A stretch of DNA of 33,678 nucleotides from an uncultured Pelagibacteraceae bacterium (lineage in GTDB: Bacteria; Pseudomonadota; Alphaproteobacteria; Pelagibacterales; Pelagibacteraceae). Below are positions 25,646 through 33,043 of this stretch, piece after piece. The notes below the pieces were generated by a model. That model made no database searches and had not been told where the DNA came from. It saw only the letters and a list, made by a program, of their open reading frames with translations. A program made the position numbers and the translations under genes. Location of the stretch: assembly GCA_902532565.1 (NCBI GenBank), contig CACAIR010000009.1, positions 1-33,678 of the forward strand, read 5' to 3'. The first letter of the stretch is position 1; each line of letters begins with the position of its first letter.

Positions 25646-26430
25646 TAGCCACCTAAAAATAAGCGACCGACATCTGGATTATTTAAAAGATCATCACCTT
25701 TACCTGCTATGGCTGTTTGACCTGAAACTAAAACATAACCAATATCAGCAAACTCAAGGCCTTTTTTAGCATTTTGCTCTACAAGAATAATTGTTTTTTT
25801 TTCATTTTCTTGAAGATCTCTTAAGATTTCAAATACCATATCTATATATCTAGGCTCTAATCCAATAGATGGTTCGTCAACTAATAGAACTGAAGGTTTC
25901 ATAACTAATGCTCTAGAAATTTCTAGTAATCTTCTTTCACCTCCAGATAAAACTTTTGCTGGTTGATTTCTTCTATTTCCAAGCCTTTCATATTTTTGAA
26001 GAATTTTTTCAGCCTCTGAATAAGACTCTTCGGTTTTATCTTTAATAAATCCACCCATTAATAAATTTTCCTCTACTGTCATATCTGGAAATACAGAATT
26101 ATCCTGAAGAATATAAGCGATGCCAACTGATTTAAGTTTTTCAGCAGGAGAAAGATTAGTTATCTCTTTTCCATCAATTTCAATTTTTCCAGAAAAAATA
26201 TTTGTAAAACCATAAATTGAATGAAGTATTGTTGATTTACCCGCACCATTAGGGCCAATCAAACACAATGATTGAGCTTTACTTACAAAAAGTTCAAAAT
26301 TATGAAGTATCTCCATTTTACCATAACCTGCATTAAGATTCTTGATAGTTAAATGAACGTTATTTGGAGATAAGTTTTTCAAATCTTCAGCTACAGGTGC
26401 TTTTCCTAAAACTTCATATTGATTAGACAT
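25645..26430 (-). CDS. livF: HAAT ABC transporter ATPase, LivF type, system B
   Basis: A 261-residue ATPase with Walker A GPNGAGKST, the signature LSGGERRLLEISRALVMKP, Walker B LLVDEPSIGLEP, and the LivF-type VEQNAKKGLE. About 25 extra residues at the N-terminus (QYEVLGKAPVAEDLKNLSPN) precede the first strand, which is unusual for LivF, where the fold usually starts within the first ten residues. The C-terminal LLNNPDVGRLFLGG is typical. It overlaps azlC and livG by one base on each side (TAATG both times). It powers system B together with the LivG-type ATPase. Confidence 0.92.
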   Translation of the reverse strand: MSNQYEVLGKAPVAEDLKNLSPNNVHLTIKNLNAGYGKMEILHNFELFVSKAQSLCLIGPNGAGKSTILHSIYGFTNIFSGKIEIDGKEITNLSPAEKLKSVGIAYILQDNSVFPDMTVEENLLMGGFIKDKTEESYSEAEKILQKYERLGNRRNQPAKVLSGGERRLLEISRALVMKPSVLLVDEPSIGLEPRYIDMVFEILRDLQENEKKTIILVEQNAKKGLEFADIGYVLVSGQTAIAGKGDDLLNNPDVGRLFLGG

Positions 26431-27170
26431 TATTGAGCTCCCAAATAAGCATCAATAACTCGCTTATCATTTTTGATTTCATTTGGTGTCCCATTAGCAA
26501 GCATTTTTCCATGAGCTAGACAAAAAATATCCTCTGCTAGTTGCATAATCACTTTCATATTATGTTCGATTACTAAAAGTGTAATACCAAAATCCTGATT
26601 TACTTTAATTAATCTATTAATTATTCCATTGATTAAAGTTGGATTAATTCCAGCAGTAGGTTCATCTAATAATAGCATTTCTGGTTCATTCATTAATGCC
26701 ATAGCTAGCTCTAATAACTTTTGTTGACCAAAAGATAAATCTCCAGCTCTTAATTTTCTTTTCTGATATAAACCAACAAAATTTAATAAATTTTCAGCTT
26801 TTTCAGTTAAATCTTTTGGAATTTTATTAAATATTGTAAGCAAACTAGCATCACTACCTTTATGACTAATCAACATATTTTCTACACAGTTCAACTTTCC
26901 ATAAATTCTTGTTTGTTGAAAAGTTCTCAGCAGACCAAGTTTTGCGATCACTGGTACTGGTAATTCAGATACTTCTTTTCCATTAAATTTAATAGATCCA
27001 TTATCTATTGGATAGGTGCCTACGATAGAATTAAATAAAGTAGTTTTGCCAGAACCATTAGGTCCAATTAAACCTACAATTTTACCTTTCTCAACATTCA
27101 TTGATATATCAACATTAGCTTTAACCCCGCCAAATGATTTACTTACATTGCTAACTTCCAAAATACTCAT
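26430..27170 (-). CDS. livG: HAAT ABC transporter ATPase, LivG type, system B
   Basis: A 246-residue ATPase with Walker A GPNGSGKTT, the LivG block GLLRTFQQTRIYGKLNCVENML, the signature in the form LSFGQQKLLELAMAL, Walker B LLLDEPTAGINP and the switch IEHNMKVIM. LSFGQ in place of LSGGQ is a known LivG variant. It is distinct from the system A homologue throughout, so the two transporters are old paralogues rather than a recent duplication. It overlaps livM by four bases (ATGA). Confidence 0.93.
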   Translation of the reverse strand: MSILEVSNVSKSFGGVKANVDISMNVEKGKIVGLIGPNGSGKTTLFNSIVGTYPIDNGSIKFNGKEVSELPVPVIAKLGLLRTFQQTRIYGKLNCVENMLISHKGSDASLLTIFNKIPKDLTEKAENLLNFVGLYQKRKLRAGDLSFGQQKLLELAMALMNEPEMLLLDEPTAGINPTLINGIINRLIKVNQDFGITLLVIEHNMKVIMQLAEDIFCLAHGKMLANGTPNEIKNDKRVIDAYLGAQ

Positions 27171-28216
27171 TTTAATTCCACCTGTGCTTTTCGATCAGCT
27201 TCATCAACTACTTCCCCAAATCTTTCAGGGTATTTTTCTCTTAACCATCCCATTATTCCCTCTGGGAAATAAATTACTATTACAACTATTAGGACTCCAA
27301 GTGCAACATACTGCCAACCTAAAAAGAATGTCCAAAACCCTTCTTTGAAAATATGAAATACAGTCGCTCCAATAACTGGTCCCCATAAAGTTCCTTTACC
27401 TCCTAAAATTGCCATCAAGACCATGAATACTCCCATCTCTCTTCCATCGAATGCAACATCGGTGGAGTCTATATAGCCAACAAGTCCACCCATAATTCCT
27501 CCAGCTAACCCACAAAAGAAAGCAGATATCATCCAGCCAATAATTTTATATTTCATAGTTTGAATTCCCATTGCTTCAGCTTTATCTTCGTTATCTCTGA
27601 TCGCATTTAAAATTAATTTAAATCTTGTCGAATAAATCGCCCTTACAGCAATGAAAGTTAATACTAGAGCACCAAAACTAAGTAAGTAAAAAAATTCTCC
27701 TCTAGCCTCTAAACCACCAACATCTGGAAATGGTGGAGTCGTAAAACCTTGTCCAGCTCCAATGATCTCTATACCTCCAGAAATTTCACCTGCAGCAACT
27801 CCTAAACCTAATGTACAAATTGCAAAATAATGACCTCTTAATCCTAAGATTGCATAACCAATTAAACCAGCAACTATTGTTGGAACCACTGCTGCAAATA
27901 CTAGTCCAACTGCTATTCCTTGAAAAAATTGGGTAGGTGTATGCACAAATGTTTTTTCACCACCACTTTCTGTCCATTCAGCTAATGGAAAAAACATTCC
28001 AACCTGAACTGAGGCACAAAGATACATTCCAAGACCATAAAATAATATATTTCCAAATGTGTTGTAACCCATTTCTCCACCTTGAATATTCCAAGTGAGT
28101 GCTAAAACAATTAAAACACAAAGTATGGATAGTTGAACTTTAAATGCTGGGAATATAAAAGGGGCAGTTAATCCAAAAACTATTATTATGGTGTACAAAA
28201 TAAGGTTTTTACTCAT
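27167..28216 (-). CDS. livM: HAAT ABC transporter permease, LivM type, system B
   Basis: A 349-residue polytopic permease. ALTWNIQGGEMGYNTFGNILFYGLGMY (near residue 38), GLRGHYFAICTLGLGVAAGE (near 125) and AIRDNEDKAEAMGIQTMKYKIIGW (near 210) mark it as LivM, with MAILGGKGTLWGPVIGA near residue 270. The C-terminus is a charged cytoplasmic tail (REKYPERFGEVVDEADRKAQVELK). It overlaps livH and livG by four bases each, giving tight coupling in the system B operon. Together with LivH it forms the transmembrane path. Confidence 0.92.
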   Translation of the reverse strand: MSKNLILYTIIIVFGLTAPFIFPAFKVQLSILCVLIVLALTWNIQGGEMGYNTFGNILFYGLGMYLCASVQVGMFFPLAEWTESGGEKTFVHTPTQFFQGIAVGLVFAAVVPTIVAGLIGYAILGLRGHYFAICTLGLGVAAGEISGGIEIIGAGQGFTTPPFPDVGGLEARGEFFYLLSFGALVLTFIAVRAIYSTRFKLILNAIRDNEDKAEAMGIQTMKYKIIGWMISAFFCGLAGGIMGGLVGYIDSTDVAFDGREMGVFMVLMAILGGKGTLWGPVIGATVFHIFKEGFWTFFLGWQYVALGVLIVVIVIYFPEGIMGWLREKYPERFGEVVDEADRKAQVELK

Positions 28217-29106
28217 TTTAAATACTCTCGCTTTCTTGATAATTTAAATCTTCTATAAACTAAAATTAAGACTAATAACAAGAATACGGCCCCAATTCTA
28301 AATTCTGTTCCCAAAATATAGTCTGCAAATTCCTCAAAAACTCCTAATCCCATTCCTGATAAAGCTACTCCAGGTAAATTTCCTAATCCTGCAACAATTA
28401 CAATCATAAAAGACCTAATTGTGTAAGGTAATCCCATGTAGGGATGAATTGTAAATGTTATTGATATTAAAGCCCCTGCGACACCACAAAGAGCTGCATT
28501 AATACCAAATGTAGCTGCATAAACTTTCTCTGTGTCTACTCCTAAAATTTTTGCAGCTCTTGCATTCTGTGCAGTTGCCCTAATTGCACGGCCAAGCTTA
28601 GATTTTTTCATATAAATCACTAAACAAATCGCAAATAAAATACTAATGAATGCAGAAAATATTTTTGAATTTGGCAAAACTACTGCGCTATCAAATAAAA
28701 AAGTTGTGCCATAACCTGAATTAGCTAGAACAACATCAGCACCAAATGCAAAATTCATTAATTGCATAAAAAGAATACTTATTCCAAATGTAGCAAGAAT
28801 TGAGATAAATAAATCTCTATCAACAACTTTATTAATTACTAATTTATAAAGTCCGACTCCAACAAAATACATTATAAATGGTGCAACAATTACGCCCCAA
28901 GCAGGATGAATTCCGTAAAGGTACATAAAATATGCAATATATCCCCCAAGAATAACTAAATCACCTTGAGCAATATTTATGATATTCATCACTCCCCATT
29001 GCAAAGCCATACCATAGGCAATCAAAGCAAATAAAATTCCTAGAAGTATTCCATCCAAGCAGGCTTGAACACTAATCATTGGATATTGAAACACCATGAA
29101 ATCCAT
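28213..29106 (-). CDS. livH: HAAT ABC transporter permease, LivH type, system B
   Basis: A 297-residue permease of normal LivH length with about eight helices. ACLDGILLGILFALIAYGMALQWGVMNIINIAQGDLVILG is the N-terminal LivH block, seen in two parts around GMALQWGVMNIINIAQGD. AIRATAQNARAAKILGVDTEKVYA near residue 180 and VAGLGNLPGVALSGMGLG near 245 are also typical. It is the first gene after the terminator that follows the binding-protein gene, so its expression depends on partial readthrough. Its stop overlaps the livM start by four bases. Confidence 0.92.
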   Translation of the reverse strand: MDFMVFQYPMISVQACLDGILLGILFALIAYGMALQWGVMNIINIAQGDLVILGGYIAYFMYLYGIHPAWGVIVAPFIMYFVGVGLYKLVINKVVDRDLFISILATFGISILFMQLMNFAFGADVVLANSGYGTTFLFDSAVVLPNSKIFSAFISILFAICLVIYMKKSKLGRAIRATAQNARAAKILGVDTEKVYAATFGINAALCGVAGALISITFTIHPYMGLPYTIRSFMIVIVAGLGNLPGVALSGMGLGVFEEFADYILGTEFRIGAVFLLLVLILVYRRFKLSRKREYLK

Positions 29107-29116
29107 AGTTTACCTT

Positions 29117-29149
29117 AAAAAAAAATACCCCCTAAAGTTTAGGGGGTAT
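29117..29149 (-). terminator. Intra-operon Rho-independent terminator after the system B binding-protein gene
   Basis: On the minus strand ATACCCCCTAA (29149-29139) pairs with TTAGGGGGTAT (29135-29125) around a three-base loop and runs into nine T (29125-29117). It sits 14 bases after the binding-protein stop and 11 bases before the livH start. It probably makes the binding-protein mRNA more abundant than the permease and ATPase part. Confidence 0.92.
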
Positions 29150-29163
29150 TTGTAGATTTGTTA

Positions 29164-30402
29164 TTATCTTTCAGACCACTTAGGAACTGGGTGAATTAAC
29201 TTAGCTGAAGCCCACTTAAGTGGAGCAACAACTTTGTTTTCACATTTCCCAGCGCTATCACACATAACTTGGAAAAGTACCATCGGCTTGTCAACATTTT
29301 GACCACCCGGTGCGAACTTTATATTTCCATAGAATGTTTGCATGTTAGTTGCTGCAAGAGCATCTCTTACTTTCTTTTGATCGAAAGAATTAGCTCTTTC
29401 AAAAGCATCTTTAAAAACTAATAAGGCTGCTGAAGACTCAGCTGCTTGGTAAGGCGGGTCGTATCCAAACTCTTTTGTAAAGTCTGCCGCATAAGTCATA
29501 CCATCTTTAAAGAAGTCATCTTTATAGGTTAACGTTTTATGCCATTGTGAAGCACAAAGAGCATACTGAGAATTTTTACCATGTTGTTTTGATAATTTCG
29601 CAGCATCACAGTGCGTCATTGCAAGCATTGGAACATCTACTTTCATTTCAGCAATCTGTCTAATTGCTGTTAATGCCCCTTTTGTGTGACCTGATACAAC
29701 TAAAACATCTGGCTTCATTTGTTTAACTTTAACTAATGTTGCAGCCATGTCGTTAAGTTCTTTTGGAAGTTTATCGTCGATTATGATTTCAGATCCAGTC
29801 TCCTTCGCAGCATCTAAAATGCCTAATCTAACGTCTTGTGAAAAAGCATCTTGTTCAAACGCTTGAGCAATTCTTACACCCTTACCACCATTTAACTCAA
29901 CTGCTGTTCTAATAGCAACATCTAAATATAAATTAGCTGGAGCTAAAACTGCAAATAGATATTTGTAACCTTTTGTAAACAAAGATCTAGAAGCACCATT
30001 TGCTTCAACCATAGGTACACCATATTTTTCTGTTACTGGTGCTATTGCTTTTGTTAAACCTGAACTATATGGTCCAAGCATAAACTCTACACCATCTTGA
30101 GAAATTAATCTTTCTGCAAGTTGTGCTGCTCTTTTTGGGTTTGACTCATCATCATAATATATGATTTCAAACTTATAAGTTTTTCCACCAACTTTTACAC
30201 CACCCATGCTATTAATTCTATCAACAGCCATATTATAGCCATTTTGAGTATGAACACCATTAGATGAATACTTACCAGTTAATGAAATAGCAGAACCTAA
30301 AATTATCTTATCACCAACAACTTTTGCAAATGAAACAACTGATGTTGAAAATAAAATTGCTACTGCAGAAATAAAACTCAAGATTACTTTATTTAGTTTC
30401 AT
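29164..30402 (-). CDS. Periplasmic substrate-binding protein, HAAT ABC transporter, system B
   Basis: A 412-residue exported protein. The signal peptide spans about residues 1-26 (ending VSFAK). The mature sequence IILGSAISLTGKYSSNGVHTQNGYNMAVDRINSMGG contains SAISLTGKYSSNG, a classic start of HAAT binding proteins. FMLGPYSSGLTKAIAPV and YDDESNPKRAAQLAERL are further family blocks. Four Cys (in HCD, LCAS, MCD and KCEN) could form two disulfides. It is closer to the amide/urea-like branch than to the system A protein, but the ligand is not readable. It has a good promoter with an overlapping palindrome, an AAAGGA ribosome-binding site and its own terminator. Confidence 0.92.
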   Translation of the reverse strand: MKLNKVILSFISAVAILFSTSVVSFAKVVGDKIILGSAISLTGKYSSNGVHTQNGYNMAVDRINSMGGVKVGGKTYKFEIIYYDDESNPKRAAQLAERLISQDGVEFMLGPYSSGLTKAIAPVTEKYGVPMVEANGASRSLFTKGYKYLFAVLAPANLYLDVAIRTAVELNGGKGVRIAQAFEQDAFSQDVRLGILDAAKETGSEIIIDDKLPKELNDMAATLVKVKQMKPDVLVVSGHTKGALTAIRQIAEMKVDVPMLAMTHCDAAKLSKQHGKNSQYALCASQWHKTLTYKDDFFKDGMTYAADFTKEFGYDPPYQAAESSAALLVFKDAFERANSFDQKKVRDALAATNMQTFYGNIKFAPGGQNVDKPMVLFQVMCDSAGKCENKVVAPLKWASAKLIHPVPKWSER

Positions 30403-30437
30403 TTTATTTCCTTTGGTTAATTAATTAATTAAATTAA

Positions 30438-30469
30438 ATTAAAACCCAATTTAACTTGCTTGGCAAGTT
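30438..30469 (-). promoter_or_regulatory. Promoter of the system B transporter with overlapping operator-like palindrome
   Basis: On the minus strand TTGCCA (30466-30461) and TTTAAT (30443-30438) each match the sigma-70 hexamers at five of six positions with the ideal 17-base spacing, placing the start of transcription about 30 bases before ATG 30402. The palindrome AACTTGC-TTG-GCAAGTT (plus strand, 30453-30469, seven-base perfect arms) covers the -35 hexamer, where a bound repressor would block RNA polymerase. Confidence 0.6.
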
Positions 30470-30482
30470 GCCATTGTGTGCT

Positions 30483-31097
30483 TTAATGTTGTTGTGTTAC
30501 AACAATTATAGAGGCAATAATTACCAAAACACTCGCAGAAATTGTATTTATAGTTTTTGGGTTTGCATTAATCCATCGAATTAATTTTTGTGCAAGTATT
30601 GCGTAACCTATTAAAGATAAGAAATCCAATACCACATATGTTGTTATTAAAATAAAAAATTGAATAATATAATTTGAGTTAAAGTCTATAAACTGCGGAA
30701 ATATCAAAGGAAAGAATAACCATGCCTTAGGACTTGTTCCTGCAACTAAAAAACCATCTTTAAAAAAAGAAAAAAAACTTTTTGTATTTATTTTTTTAGA
30801 ATTTATATTTTTTGGTGTGGATTTATAAACATCGTAAGCTAAATAAAGTAAGTAAATTACGCTTATCCATTTAAAAAAATCTAAAAAACTTGGATAATCT
30901 AAAAAAAAAGAACCTAAAACAAAAATTACTAAAGTTGCTTGAATTAAATTAGCTGTAATATCTCCTAATGCAGTCCAAACACAATTTTTAACTCCATAAT
31001 TCATAGAATAAGAGACAATTACTATTCTTGGAGCTCCAGGTGTAATAAACAGAAAAATAATAATTTGTAAAAAAAGAATAAAATCTAGGGGGAGCAT
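30483..31097 (-). CDS. LysE/RhtB family amino acid exporter
   Basis: A 204-residue protein with six hydrophobic segments, the usual LysE size. MLPLDFILFLQIIIFLFITPGAPRI is the N-terminal helix with its TPG motif, and GTSPKAWLFFPLIFPQF (near residue 125) is the second family motif. I start at ATG 31097; the frame stays open upstream to a TTG at 31205, but that extension is encoded across a long hairpin and is not LysE-like. No Shine-Dalgarno lies at the normal distance; the only AAGGA is inside the hairpin, 16 bases away. Family members export basic amino acids, homoserine or threonine; the substrate here is unknown. Confidence 0.83.
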   Translation of the reverse strand: MLPLDFILFLQIIIFLFITPGAPRIVIVSYSMNYGVKNCVWTALGDITANLIQATLVIFVLGSFFLDYPSFLDFFKWISVIYLLYLAYDVYKSTPKNINSKKINTKSFFSFFKDGFLVAGTSPKAWLFFPLIFPQFIDFNSNYIIQFFILITTYVVLDFLSLIGYAILAQKLIRWINANPKTINTISASVLVIIASIIVVTQQH

Positions 31098-31099
31098 AT

Positions 31100-31158
31100 A
31101 AAAAAAAAGATAGTCCTTAAAAAACCGGGAGCTAAAGATGGCTAAAAGGACTATCTTT
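31100..31158 (-). promoter_or_regulatory. Long hairpin with U tract directly before the lysE-like start
   Basis: AAAGATAGTCCTT and AAGGACTATCTTT form perfect 13-base arms (31106-31118 and 31146-31158) around a 27-base loop. Read on the minus strand, the second arm runs into nine T (31108-31100) ending two bases before ATG 31097. This has the form of an intrinsic terminator at the start codon, so either an attenuator in the exporter leader or a terminator for antisense readthrough from the msrB side. The loop can form a small inner stem (AGC/GCT). Confidence 0.55.
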
Positions 31159-31218
31159 AATATAATACCAGATCTCAAAAAAAATGCATTATTGATTTTT
31201 TTCAAATATAAAGGATTT

Positions 31219-31515
31219 ATGAAAAAAAAAGGTCACAGGCCGGTCACTAGGGTCAAAAATCTAGAGCCAAATATAGAAAATCCAGATTGGGTCATATGGG
31301 CTGCCTGGGCTGACAGGATCACATTTGAGGAAATCGAGAAAAAGACTGGTCACAATGAATCTGGTGTTATCAAAATAATGAGAAGATCGCTCAAACCATC
31401 TTCGTTCAGATTATGGAGAAAAAGAGTAAATCAAAAAAGTATTAAACATAGAAAAAAATTTGAATATTCTAGAAAACAAATCACTAGTAAAATCAAAAAA
31501 GGTGATTATTTATAA
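31219..31515 (+). CDS. TIGR03643/DUF2805 family small basic protein
   Basis: A 98-residue protein. PDWVIWAAWADRITFEEIEKKTGHNESGVIKIMRR resembles a helix-turn-helix, and LKPSSFRLWRKRV near residue 60 followed by KHRKKFE is the family's diagnostic end. ATG at 31219 with AAGGA just upstream is chosen; the frame opens from 31138 but that part overlaps the hairpin region. The function is unknown. The basic, HTH-like sequence suggests nucleic-acid binding, but that is inference. It ends three bases before the glutaredoxin gene and is probably co-transcribed with it. Confidence 0.8.
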   Translation: MKKKGHRPVTRVKNLEPNIENPDWVIWAAWADRITFEEIEKKTGHNESGVIKIMRRSLKPSSFRLWRKRVNQKSIKHRKKFEYSRKQITSKIKKGDYL

Positions 31516-31518
31516 TTT

Positions 31519-31773
31519 ATGAAAAAAATTACAATTTATACTGGTCCTTATTGTAATTATTGTGATGCTGCAAAAAGATTATTGACTAGAAATAATGCAA
31601 ATTACAAAGAAATAAATATTGCGACTGTTGATGGTGCTATGGATGAAATGATAAGAAAAGCAAATGGAAAAAGAACAATACCACAAATATTTTTTGATGA
31701 TCAACATATTGGTGGTTATGATGAAGTTAGAGCATTAGAAAAAGAAAATAAACTCCAAGAACTATTAAAATAA
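31519..31773 (+). CDS. grxC: Glutaredoxin 3 (GrxC)
   Basis: An 84-residue thioredoxin-fold protein. The active site is C12-N-Y-C15, with Asn replacing the usual Pro of CPYC, a change that can shift redox potential or favour iron-sulfur binding. TIPQIF supplies the cis-Pro loop and GGYDEVRAL the glutathione-binding GG-D motif. It reduces protein disulfides and glutathione mixed disulfides in the cytoplasm. It is probably co-transcribed with the preceding TIGR03643 gene and convergent with msrB, with two bases between the stops. Confidence 0.93.
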   Translation: MKKITIYTGPYCNYCDAAKRLLTRNNANYKEINIATVDGAMDEMIRKANGKRTIPQIFFDDQHIGGYDEVRALEKENKLQELLK

Positions 31774-31775
31774 TA

Positions 31776-32144
31776 TTATTTAGGTTTAAAAGTTAAACAG
31801 ACCCCATTATTACAATATCTTTTCCCTGTTGGTTGCGGACCATCGTCAAAGATATGACCATGATGAGCATTACAATTTTTACAATGATATTCTTTTCGTG
31901 CATAACCTAATAGATGATCAGTTTTTGTTTCAAAAACATCAGGCAAAGATTGAAAAAATGAGGGCCAGCCTGATCCACTTTCATATTTTGTATTAGAATT
32001 AAACAATTCTATTCCACAGTTGGCACAATGATAACTGCCTTCTCTCTTTTCATTATTTAACTCACTTGTACCCGCAGGTTCAGTTCCATCTTCAAACATT
32101 ACTAATTTTTGTTCAGCTGAAAGATTTGGATTTTTAATATTCAT
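31776..32144 (-). CDS. msrB: Peptide-methionine (R)-S-oxide reductase MsrB
   Basis: A 122-residue repair enzyme that reduces methionine-R-sulfoxide in proteins. The zinc site is C40/C43 and C88/C91 (CANC and CKNC). The catalytic Cys is C111 in GKRYCNNG, where most family members have RYCINS or RYCVNS. SGSGWPSF and NAHHGHIFDDGP are standard. C116 may help resolve the disulfide. There is no signal peptide, so it is cytoplasmic. It starts three bases after the histone-deacetylase-like gene and is convergent with grxC, a redox partner class. Confidence 0.93.
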   Translation of the reverse strand: MNIKNPNLSAEQKLVMFEDGTEPAGTSELNNEKREGSYHCANCGIELFNSNTKYESGSGWPSFFQSLPDVFETKTDHLLGYARKEYHCKNCNAHHGHIFDDGPQPTGKRYCNNGVCLTFKPK

Positions 32145-32147
32145 TGA

Positions 32148-33041
32148 CTAGATTAATTTAGCACATGATTGATGTAAAAAGGAGTGTAATTCGACAAGTT
32201 TTTTAAAATCTTTGTTATATCCACCACCTAAAACACCACAAAGAGGAATGCCTTTAGAAAAAAAATTTTCTGTTACAATTTCATCTCTTTTTTTTATTCC
32301 TTCATCTGAAATTTTTAATTTACCTAACCGGTCGTTATAATGAATATCGACACCAGCAATGTAAAAAATAAAATCAAAATTTTCTTGATTTAATCGATTT
32401 AAATAAAAATTAAGTATTTTTATGTATTGTTTATCTTCTATATTATCATCAAGATCTACATCAAGATCACTCTTTGATTTTTTTGCTGGATAATTTGATT
32501 TTGAATGCATACTAAAAGTAAATACATTGTTATTATTTCTAAATATTTCGGCATTTCCGTTACCTTGATGCACATCTAAATCAATAATTAATATTCTTCC
32601 AGCTAGGCCCCTATCAAGTAAATATTGGGCTGATACTGCTACATCATTAAATACACAATAACCTGCACCACTATTAAAATTAGCATGGTGACTTCCACCA
32701 GCAGTATTACATGCAAGCCCATTTTTAATTGCAAGCTTTGCCGTAAGAACTGTCCCTCCAGTAGCAACTAATGATCTTTTGATGACACTATCAACTAACG
32801 GAAAACCAATTTTCTTTATAATATTTTGATCTAATGTTTTATTTTTAACATCTTTGATATATTTTTCTGAATGAGCTCTTTTTAAAGTTGACTCAGAACA
32901 TGGATAGGGTTTATAGAATTTTTTAACTATCTTTTTTTTTATTAAATAATTTGCGAGTTCGCCAAATTTATTAATTGGAAATTTGTGGTCATCGCCAATT
33001 TTTGCAAAATAATCCTCGTGATTTACAACTGATAAATCCAT
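32148..33041 (-). CDS. Histone deacetylase/acetylpolyamine amidohydrolase family protein
   Basis: A 297-residue zinc hydrolase of the HDAC superfamily. GGSHHA (about residues 115-120) carries the catalytic His pair; IDLDVHQGNG gives the zinc-binding Asp and His (near 156-158); AGVDIHYNDRLG supplies the third zinc Asp (near 232); and GVLGGGYN is the C-terminal glycine loop. Bacterial members deacetylate small molecules such as acetylpolyamines or acetoin-related compounds, not histones; the substrate is unknown. I start at ATG 33041; a GTG at 33047, overlapping the upstream TGA by four bases, is also possible. It shares an operon with the downstream msrB gene. Confidence 0.87.
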   Translation of the reverse strand: MDLSVVNHEDYFAKIGDDHKFPINKFGELANYLIKKKIVKKFYKPYPCSESTLKRAHSEKYIKDVKNKTLDQNIIKKIGFPLVDSVIKRSLVATGGTVLTAKLAIKNGLACNTAGGSHHANFNSGAGYCVFNDVAVSAQYLLDRGLAGRILIIDLDVHQGNGNAEIFRNNNNVFTFSMHSKSNYPAKKSKSDLDVDLDDNIEDKQYIKILNFYLNRLNQENFDFIFYIAGVDIHYNDRLGKLKISDEGIKKRDEIVTENFFSKGIPLCGVLGGGYNKDFKKLVELHSFLHQSCAKLI

Positions 33042-33043
33042 TA

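Noticed and set aside
30403..30437. TTAATTAATTAA repeats before the system B binding-protein gene
   Set aside because: Low-complexity AT repeat in an untranslated leader; no evidence for a functional repeat element.
31097..31205. N-terminal extension of the LysE-like protein to TTG 31205
   Set aside because: It would be encoded across the hairpin, has no ribosome-binding site, and the family begins at the TPG-containing helix that follows ATG 31097.
31138..31218. Longer start (31138) for the TIGR03643 protein
   Set aside because: The extra residues are hydrophobic/basic and not family-like, while ATG 31219 has AAGGA just upstream.
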